NCBI GenBank assembly: GCA_946056455.1
Contig: CAMGJS010000055.1
Span: 1 to 6,410 of the forward strand
DNA length: 6,410 nt
Source: an uncultured Clostridia bacterium
GTDB lineage: Bacteria; Bacillota; Clostridia; Oscillospirales; Ruminococcaceae
Direction: 5' to 3'
In this document: positions 1 to 4,816 of the stretch, one piece after another
How positions within the stretch are numbered: position 1 is the stretch's first letter
How the letters are laid out: every line of letters starts with the position of its first letter
Translations under genes and position numbers: made by a program
Notes under the pieces: model-generated
The model's input: only the letters and a program-made list of their open reading frames with translations
The model's database searches: none
What the model was told of the DNA's origin: nothing

Positions 1-590
1 GGGACGCGGCTGTCGAGTATGTCTATAAAACAAATACATTCGAGTCAAGGCTTGCTCCGTTCAGCACAGCGCTTGAAAGAGAAATCTCGGCGCTTAAAGA
101 CCACAACAACCCCGATGAATGTCTTTTTAAGGTGATAATGCTTTTAAACCCCGATGTCCCCATATTCTATAAGGGCAGGACCTTTGCCTCACCACAGGCG
201 ATAGGCGAGGAGATGTCAAAGCTTTTTCCAAAAAAAGATGAAACGGTAATCGAGCTTGTCAAGAGCGGTTGCCTTAAAATCTATATGGAGAAGAAAGGCT
301 TTGACCAAAAGCTTATTGGACGCATTGAGTATATTGGCGCACAGCTTACGCTTGAAAAGACCGAGTATTACTACGCACTCTTGTATCTTTTGAATCGAAA
401 TTATGTTTATTCCGATAAATTCTCGGATATAGGGGAGCTTTGCACCTATCTTGAAGGTCTTTCCGATGACGAGCGTGAGGAAGTGTGCAAAAAGCTTGTC
501 TATGACCGAAGCTTTCAGATGTGGATTTTTTCAAAAGGATACGGCAAACAGCTCCGCGAGTGGCTATTGTCTTTGGAGGAGGATTATTAA
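1..590 (+). CDS. 3' part of an unrecognised protein with two tandem repeat units (5' truncated)
   Basis: The reading frame is open from the left edge (first full codon at base 3) to the TAA at 588-590, giving 195 residues. A GTG at 132 could be read as a start, but the frame stays open upstream with similar helical, charged sequence and I see no ribosome site before it, so this is the end of a longer protein. No known catalytic motif is visible. Two similar units of about 60 residues occur at 126-314 and 372-554. Each has a hydrophobic run ending in LLN, then a short strand and an F-S/D turn, an amphipathic helix, and a closing KGF or KGY before x-x-L. The stop codon directly abuts the next start, so it belongs to the same operon as the MSGPK, FHA and radical SAM genes. 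Such a repeat region could be the tail of a larger signalling or chaperone-like protein, but that is inference; the function is unknown. Confidence 0.8.
   Translation, partial: DAAVEYVYKTNTFESRLAPFSTALEREISALKDHNNPDECLFKVIMLLNPDVPIFYKGRTFASPQAIGEEMSKLFPKKDETVIELVKSGCLKIYMEKKGFDQKLIGRIEYIGAQLTLEKTEYYYALLYLLNRNYVYSDKFSDIGELCTYLEGLSDDEREEVCKKLVYDRSFQMWIFSKGYGKQLREWLLSLEEDY
126..314 (+). repeat. Protein-level repeat unit A
   Basis: This is the first of two related units in the truncated protein. Shared landmarks with unit B are a hydrophobic stretch ending in LLN, then FYKGRTF against VYSDKF, then ELVKSG against KLVYDR, and finally KKGFDQKL against SKGYGKQL. The LLN landmarks are 82 residues apart and the KGF/KGY landmarks 80 residues apart. 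The similarity is seen only in protein, not in DNA, which indicates an old duplication. Confidence 0.5.
372..554 (+). repeat. Protein-level repeat unit B
   Basis: This is the second unit of the internal duplication, about two residues shorter than unit A and separated from it by about 19 residues. It keeps the LLN, aromatic-K-F, KLV and KGY-x-x-QL landmarks and adds a tryptophan (MWIF) where unit A has IYME. Further units may lie upstream of the window. Confidence 0.5.
575..582 (+). promoter_or_regulatory. Strong ribosome binding site for the MSGPK gene
   Basis: GGAGGAGG lies 8 bases before the ATG at 591 and inside the last codons of the upstream gene. It fixes the start of the MSGPK gene, whose ATG directly follows the upstream TAA. 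Confidence 0.85.
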
Positions 591-1820
591 ATGAGCGGAC
601 CTAAATACGGGCAGATTTTAATAGGAAAAATCCGCCGTGCAAAGCTTATGAAGGAGCTTGACACGGCTCTTGAAAAGCGTGAATGTAAGGCGTTTATCTC
701 AAAGCAGAACGCATTACAGCAACGCTTTGACAAATTCTTTGAGGAGCACCCCTTGACAGCAACAAAAAACGCTCTTTCAGAGGCTGAAAAAGCAGGTTGC
801 GAAAATTCTCCGCAGTATAAGAGGCTGTTTGTTCACCTTGCAAGATTAGAAAGCCTTTCAAGGTATAAATGCTCTGTCGAGGGCGACAGCAAGGCTCTTG
901 CCGAACACAGAAAGAACTCAATAGAAAAGTTTTTTGAAGCAGGCAATCTATGGGATATTATCAACGAAGAAACTTCTGCCTTGAAAAAATATACCGAAAG
1001 AGCAAAAAAGCTTGCCGATGAAAAAGCGTCGGAGTATAATATTTCCGAGGAACTTGTCCTTACCAGCGAAAAAGTAGATATTCTTTACGGAAATATAATA
1101 GAAGAGCTTATGACAAGCAGTTCTTTCAATGAAACAAAGCAGGCTGTAGATGATATTCTTCATTCGTCAAAGTATGATGAAGAAACCAAGGAACAGCTTT
1201 TGAAAGAGCGATTAAAAGCCGTTAAAATCGAGAAGAATTCTTCTGCTAGTACAGAAGAACTTGAAGCTCTCACCGCAAAATATGAAACCCTTTGCGAATA
1301 TCTGGGTAAAGAGCAAAATCAGAATGTTTTCTCGAATATCCACGCTCTTCGTGACGAGGTGACGGCGCTCTTTGAAGAGGCAAGGCAGAAAACGATGGGC
1401 GAATATATCACCGAGTCCATAAGGGATATTATGGAAAGAATAGGCTATGATATAATAGGAAGCAACACCGTTTCCTCCGCAAAGCATACCGCACAAAAGG
1501 ACTACTACGAGTTCAGCGAAAGCTCTGTTATAAATGTTTCTTCAAACGAGGAGGGAGCTGTGCTGTTCGAAGTTCTCGGCAAGTCAGAAAACGGAGAAAT
1601 CTCACCTGCCGAAAAGCGCGCCGTCAAGGACGATATGGACAAATTCTGTCCCGATTATAATAAAGTCAAGGAGCTTTTGTCCGAATATGACTTGTCTGTG
1701 ACGGACGAGCGCACCTGCGAGGCAGACGAGAGATATGTCAGAGCGGTATCGGAAGAATTTTTGTCTAATACCGAAAAGAGAAGAAATAAAAAGACAAGGA
1801 GAATGACATTTGATGAGTAA
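591..1820 (+). CDS. Coiled-coil protein with N-terminal MSGPK motif, function unknown
   Basis: The 409-residue product has no signal peptide or membrane segment, so it is probably cytosolic. It opens with MSGPKYG followed by a basic helix (KIRRAKLMKEL). I recall MSGPK as an opening shared by poorly described bacterial proteins, but cannot check this here. Residues ~15-280 are mostly charged, heptad-like helix rich in E and K, consistent with a long coiled coil. Residues ~285-385 look like a separate small alpha/beta domain: strands around SSVINVSS and GAVLFEVLG, then a helix, FCPDYNKVKELLSEY and DLSV. The tail is very basic (KRRNKKTRR). The start is fixed by GGAGGAGG 8 bases upstream. The gene abuts the upstream gene and overlaps the FHA gene by 8 bases, pointing to coupled translation and a shared process. 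A scaffold or adaptor role is plausible but is inference only. Confidence 0.85.
   Translation: MSGPKYGQILIGKIRRAKLMKELDTALEKRECKAFISKQNALQQRFDKFFEEHPLTATKNALSEAEKAGCENSPQYKRLFVHLARLESLSRYKCSVEGDSKALAEHRKNSIEKFFEAGNLWDIINEETSALKKYTERAKKLADEKASEYNISEELVLTSEKVDILYGNIIEELMTSSSFNETKQAVDDILHSSKYDEETKEQLLKERLKAVKIEKNSSASTEELEALTAKYETLCEYLGKEQNQNVFSNIHALRDEVTALFEEARQKTMGEYITESIRDIMERIGYDIIGSNTVSSAKHTAQKDYYEFSESSVINVSSNEEGAVLFEVLGKSENGEISPAEKRAVKDDMDKFCPDYNKVKELLSEYDLSVTDERTCEADERYVRAVSEEFLSNTEKRRNKKTRRMTFDE
1796..1801 (+). promoter_or_regulatory. Ribosome binding site for the FHA gene
   Basis: AAGGAG sits inside the last codons of the MSGPK gene. It is 11 bases before the ATG at 1813 and 8 bases before a TTG at 1810. 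An in-frame TGA at 1804-1806 rules out any start further upstream, so only these two candidates exist. I prefer the ATG, although the spacing is slightly long. Confidence 0.65.
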
Positions 1821-2232
1821 GGAAGTCAGAATATGCGAAAACTGCGGAGCAAAAAACAGCATTGACAGGCTTGAATGTGAAGCCTGCGGAAGCGACCTCA
1901 GCTTTGTGGCTCCCGTTTTTATCGGAGAAAAGGGTGAAGCAAAGTGGCGGATAAAATCAACGGGAGGAAGCGTCAGCGCTGAAATTTTCGGCGGTGAAAC
2001 AATAGGCAGAGAGGGAGATATCCTCTGCGATTATGTCAACGACAGCGATTATATCAGCAGAAAGCACGCAAGGTTTGATACCGATGGAGATAAGCTTTTT
2101 GTCACCGATTTCAGCACCAACGGAACAACTGTAAACGGCGAAAAAATCCCCAAAAATCAGATGACCGAAATAAAAAACGGCGACGAAATAGCCTTTGCCG
2201 ATATGGCGTTTATAATTGAAAATGCAGATTGA
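1813..2232 (+). CDS. Zinc-ribbon and FHA-domain protein (phosphothreonine binding)
   Basis: The 139-residue product has two parts. An N-terminal zinc ribbon has two CxxC knuckles, C8/C11 and C22/C25, separated by ten residues. A C-terminal FHA domain (~45-138) carries the full phosphopeptide-binding signature: G65-R66, the S82-R-K-H85 loop, and N103-G104-T105 followed by N108-G109. FHA domains bind phosphothreonine in partner proteins, so a Ser/Thr kinase is expected somewhere, although none is in the window. There is no signal peptide or membrane segment, so it should act in the cytosol as an adaptor. The start could be the TTG one codon upstream. It overlaps the MSGPK gene by 8 bases and the radical SAM gene by 11, which argues that the three products act together. 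Domain calls are firm; the partner and pathway are unknown. Confidence 0.92.
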   Translation: MSKEVRICENCGAKNSIDRLECEACGSDLSFVAPVFIGEKGEAKWRIKSTGGSVSAEIFGGETIGREGDILCDYVNDSDYISRKHARFDTDGDKLFVTDFSTNGTTVNGEKIPKNQMTEIKNGDEIAFADMAFIIENAD

Positions 2233-2779
2233 CAGAATATATTTTCCCGTGAGGACATTAGGCTTCGGGAACAGAATAGGCATCTGGACTGTCGGTTGCC
2301 CAAAAAGCTGCAAGAACTGCTCCAACCCTGAACTGCAAAATGAAAATCCCGATAAGAATATCGCTCTTTCGGATATTTTTTGCATTATCGAAAAATGCAA
2401 GGGCAGGGCGGACGGCATAACCATAACGGGAGGAGAGCCGTTTTATCAGCCTGACGAGCTTTATAAGCTGTTATCCTTTGCCCGAAATATCGGCATAAAT
2501 GATATTCTTATCTTTACGGGGTACAGCTTTTCTGAACTTCAACAAAACCCCGAAACAGCGAGAATACTCTCTCTTGCGGGAGCGGTAGTTGACGGAGAAT
2601 ATATTGACGAACTCAACGACAATATCGGGATAAGAGGCTCTTCAAACCAACGGCTTTATATTCTTGACAAAACGCTTGAAGAACGCTATAAAGGCTTTGA
2701 GATCGCAAAAAGACAGAGCGAAATAATAAACAGCAATGGCAGAATAATGTCTGTCGGAATACCAAAAAAATCCGTCTGA
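2222..2779 (+). CDS. NrdG-like radical SAM protein with a single 4Fe-4S cluster
   Basis: The 185-residue product resembles activating enzymes of the NrdG type. It has the radical SAM cysteines C26-x3-C30-x2-C33 in GCPKSCKNC, the SAM-binding GGEP motif at residues 70-73, and an NrdG-like later section with DGEY (124-127) and GSSNQR (139-144). There are no extra cysteine clusters and no fused domain. By family knowledge it binds a 4Fe-4S cluster and SAM and makes a 5'-deoxyadenosyl radical, often to form a glycyl radical on a partner. No nrdD or other glycyl-radical protein is in the window; instead it overlaps the FHA gene by 11 bases, so its target is probably different. I chose ATG 2222; a TTG two codons earlier (2216) is an alternative and neither has a clear ribosome site, so coupled translation is likely. 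Its last codons and stop lie in the terminator stem. Confidence 0.88.
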   Translation: MQIDRIYFPVRTLGFGNRIGIWTVGCPKSCKNCSNPELQNENPDKNIALSDIFCIIEKCKGRADGITITGGEPFYQPDELYKLLSFARNIGINDILIFTGYSFSELQQNPETARILSLAGAVVDGEYIDELNDNIGIRGSSNQRLYILDKTLEERYKGFEIAKRQSEIINSNGRIMSVGIPKKSV

Positions 2780-2797
2780 AATATTAGACGGATTTTT
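2766..2797. terminator. Bidirectional intrinsic terminator between convergent genes
   Basis: A perfect 12-base inverted repeat (AAAAATCCGTCT, 2766-2777, with AGACGGATTTTT, 2786-2797) encloses an 8-base loop. The + strand reads into five T's and the - strand into seven T's (complement of 2764-2770), so the hairpin can stop transcription from both sides. The stop codon of the radical SAM gene (2777-2779) lies across the left arm and loop, and the lipoprotein stop (2798-2800 complement) abuts the right arm. Confidence 0.88.
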
Positions 2798-4468
2798 CTA
2801 GTTTATGCTGTCTTTTAAAAGATCAAACGGAACAGAGCCCGATTTCATTATCATTTCATTAAAAGCCTTTTCGTCAAATTCTCTGCCTTGTATGGCTTTA
2901 ATTTCTTCTTTTAAGGACATTATTTCGTGAAAACCGATAAAGTCCGCCATATATAAAAACGGCTTCTGCAAAGCAAGGTTGTAGTAATATTCCGAAAGCG
3001 TCAGCGATATGTTGTGCTCTTCAAAAAATGCGTCAACCTCTTTTTCACCCCAACCCTCGTAATTAACGCCTATGTCCACTCTGCATATAACAGCTGTCCA
3101 GAATGCCGAATTTGAGTTTAAAAGCGTTGTTGACGGCTTGTTTCCGAGGATTATCCTGTTCATTTCATATTGAGAATACATTTCCCAGCCTTTTTCATAC
3201 GCCTCGTTCTTAAAAATAATCCGCATATTGTCGGGAGCGTTCTTTTTAAAATACCATTCTCTGTATGCTTTACCTGGGAAAATTTCGGAGGAGATACACC
3301 CGAAAAGGTCGGGTAAGGGATAGACTGTGCTTATTTTTGCTTTTACAGAGGTTGTGCTGTCAATGCCGGAATTTTCTGTCACAACAGGAGCTTTAAGTAT
3401 CGAGGTATATGAAATTTCGGGACAAAATTCGTCAAGCAACGGAAAATGCTCCGAACCTTTTTTTATAAAATCGGGCATAATCTCTTCTGCGGAGGAATAT
3501 CCGTAATCAACGCCAAAGTGGTCTTCATAAAAAATCTCGGGGAATGAGGCGGCAGTTGAAAGAAAAAGGCTTTCATAGCGCTCAATGTCGCCATCAAGCA
3601 TTGAAATGACTTCTTTTGCAGAAATATCTTTGCCGTAAATCTCCGATAACCTATGCTCATAATAGCCCTTGCCGTCAGGCATTGACGAGATATAATCGTT
3701 TGCCCTGCATTTTGATTTAAGCTTTGAAAGATTATCGGCAAGCTTTTTGTATGACGGAGAAAAAACCTCTTTTGTCAGCTTTTTATTTTCCTCTTTCAAA
3801 GCTGTTTTTTCAGCCTCGTCAATGTCAAGAGCATTTACCTTTTTTTCAAATGCAATAAGCATTCTTTCGGGATTTTCAGAGATTTTTATGCAATCGTCAA
3901 TAACCGTTTCGCAGTCCTCTCTTGTCATAAAAAGACCGCTTTCAGCCCTCTTTTTTTCAAATTCTGTTATGCTGTCAATATAGTTTCCCACATCGGCATA
4001 AAGCGAAAGATATGCTTTTGCGTCGCTTTCTTTTTCGATTTTATAGTCGCACAACGAATTAAAAAGAGTAATATGCGCACCCGAATTTTCATCGAGAATT
4101 TCATCATAAAGAGCATACCCGGCACCCGAAATTTTCATCTCATACTCTCTTTTTAAAATAAGATATGTGATTTTTTCATCGTCAGAAAGCTCATCAAAGT
4201 TGAACTGTTCAATAGCCGACAGCTTTTCTGTATAAAGCTGTTGCGCTTCTTCTTTTGATAAAACGGATATTTTTTTCAGTTCCATAGGAATTTCCTCATC
4301 GGAAAATCTTCCCTTTTGTGAAATTTCACGGTTGAAAAAGAATGCATCATCGAGAATTTTTTCTTTGTATTCCGCATTTATTAAATCTGAAAACCTTGCG
4401 CTTTCGCTCTTTGCGCAAGAGCATAAAAGCATTGACAAAGAAATTAAAACAGGCAAAAATCGTTTCAT
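2798..4468 (-). CDS. DUF885-family lipoprotein with degenerate metal site
   Basis: The 556-residue product begins with a lysine/arginine start, a hydrophobic run and the lipobox L15-C-S-C18, so it is probably a lipid-anchored protein on the outer face of the membrane. The C-terminal half matches DUF885, a metallopeptidase-like family: PGKAYREWYF (398-407), GW-x-MYSQYE (427-435), GVNYEGW (467-473), and the ending near IGF-x-E-I-x-x-LKEE and PFDLL (547-551). In this family HExxPGH and a later EGW are thought to hold the metal. Here they read SExxPGK (394-400) and KGW (426-428), so all three likely ligands are lost and it is probably not an active peptidase. A binding or sensing role is possible. 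AAGGAG at 4475-4480, 6 bases before ATG, supports the start. It is a single-gene unit with its own promoter and terminator. The frame is otherwise intact, arguing against a decaying pseudogene. Confidence 0.85.
   Translation of the reverse strand: MKRFLPVLISLSMLLCSCAKSESARFSDLINAEYKEKILDDAFFFNREISQKGRFSDEEIPMELKKISVLSKEEAQQLYTEKLSAIEQFNFDELSDDEKITYLILKREYEMKISGAGYALYDEILDENSGAHITLFNSLCDYKIEKESDAKAYLSLYADVGNYIDSITEFEKKRAESGLFMTREDCETVIDDCIKISENPERMLIAFEKKVNALDIDEAEKTALKEENKKLTKEVFSPSYKKLADNLSKLKSKCRANDYISSMPDGKGYYEHRLSEIYGKDISAKEVISMLDGDIERYESLFLSTAASFPEIFYEDHFGVDYGYSSAEEIMPDFIKKGSEHFPLLDEFCPEISYTSILKAPVVTENSGIDSTTSVKAKISTVYPLPDLFGCISSEIFPGKAYREWYFKKNAPDNMRIIFKNEAYEKGWEMYSQYEMNRIILGNKPSTTLLNSNSAFWTAVICRVDIGVNYEGWGEKEVDAFFEEHNISLTLSEYYYNLALQKPFLYMADFIGFHEIMSLKEEIKAIQGREFDEKAFNEMIMKSGSVPFDLLKDSIN
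3269..3289 (-). other. Degenerate HExxPGH motif in the DUF885 protein
   Basis: These seven codons encode S-E-I-F-P-G-K where active DUF885 members typically have H-E-x-x-P-G-H. Both histidines are replaced (TCC serine at 3287-3289, AAA lysine at 3269-3271), while the glutamate, proline and glycine remain. The surrounding residues still align with the family, so the alignment position is credible. Confidence 0.7.
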
Positions 4469-4497
4469 AAAATTCTCCTTACAAAAATTTCAGATAA

Positions 4498-4526
4498 AGT
4501 ATAGCATATATTGTGCAAATTTTCAA
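4498..4526 (-). promoter_or_regulatory. Promoter of the DUF885 lipoprotein gene
   Basis: On the - strand a -35 box TTGAAA (complement of 4521-4526) and a -10 box TATACT (complement of 4498-4503) are separated by exactly 17 bases. A TGC just before the -10 box resembles an extended -10. Transcription would start near 4491, giving a leader of about 23 bases that contains the AAGGAG ribosome site. Confidence 0.75.
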
Positions 4527-4555
4527 TAGACAAAGAGTTAGCATTGGGTTACAAT
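4527..4555 (+). promoter_or_regulatory. Promoter of the feoAB operon
   Basis: A -35 box TAGACA (4527-4532) and a -10 box TACAAT (4550-4555) are separated by 17 bases; each box matches the sigma-A consensus at five of six positions. The expected start is near 4562, giving a leader of about 25 bases. Its -35 box directly touches the -35 box of the divergent lipoprotein promoter. Confidence 0.72.
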
Positions 4556-4574
4556 AAATATAGCAAAGATTTTT

Positions 4575-4580
4575 GGGGGA
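4575..4580 (+). promoter_or_regulatory. Ribosome binding site for feoA
   Basis: GGGGGA lies 6 bases before the ATG at 4587. A TTG one codon upstream (4584) would leave only 3 bases, so the ATG is the better start. Confidence 0.65.
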
Positions 4581-4586
4581 ATTTTG

Positions 4587-4814
4587 ATGAAACTCAGCGA
4601 ACTTAACACAGGCAGTTCGGGCGTTATAATATCCGTAAACGGCGAGGGCAGTCTAAGACGGCATCTGCTCGATATGGGGCTTACCCCTCATACAAAAGTC
4701 ACCGTTACAAAGATAGCACCTATGGGCGACCCTATGCAGATACATCTTCGCAGCTATGAGCTAACTCTGCGCAAAGAAGACGCCGCGAACATCGAAATAG
4801 AGGAGGAAAAGTAA
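4587..4814 (+). CDS. feoA: FeoA, small SH3-like partner of the ferrous iron transporter
   Basis: The 75-residue product is the usual length for FeoA, a small cytosolic protein with an SH3-like barrel that supports FeoB-driven Fe2+ uptake; its exact role is debated. The family pattern is plain: the opening MKLSEL, a glycine-rich first strand region (GSSGVIISV), the RRHLLDMGL helix followed by TPHTKVTV, then APMGDPMQIHLRSYELTLRKEDA, where the DP and the L-R-K-E-D-A ending are typical. The stop codon is two bases before the feoB ATG, so the pair form one operon driven by the promoter at 4527-4555. Expression is normally iron-controlled in this operon, but I found no clear Fur or DtxR-type box here. 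Confidence 0.93.
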   Translation: MKLSELNTGSSGVIISVNGEGSLRRHLLDMGLTPHTKVTVTKIAPMGDPMQIHLRSYELTLRKEDAANIEIEEEK

Positions 4815-4816
4815 AT

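Noticed and set aside
132..590. A complete 152-residue gene starting at GTG 132
   Set aside because: The frame is open to the left edge with coherent coding sequence, the GTG has no ribosome site, and the first repeat unit begins just before it.
1212..1496. Open frames on the - strand inside the MSGPK gene
   Set aside because: The products look like translated antisense of an E/K-rich helix (rich in F, L and S), and the + strand frame has a strong start and operon context.
1..2779. Naming the operon as a known phage-defence or tellurite-type (TerY-P) system
   Set aside because: FHA and kinase-linked parts occur in such systems, but no kinase, phosphatase, vWA, Ter or nuclease gene is visible here, so the name would be a guess.
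4481..4586. A Fur, DtxR or riboswitch-type iron control site before feoA
   Set aside because: The feo promoter region was read for a Fur-like palindrome or other known iron box, and only a weak 5-base inverted repeat was found; the leader is too short for a riboswitch.
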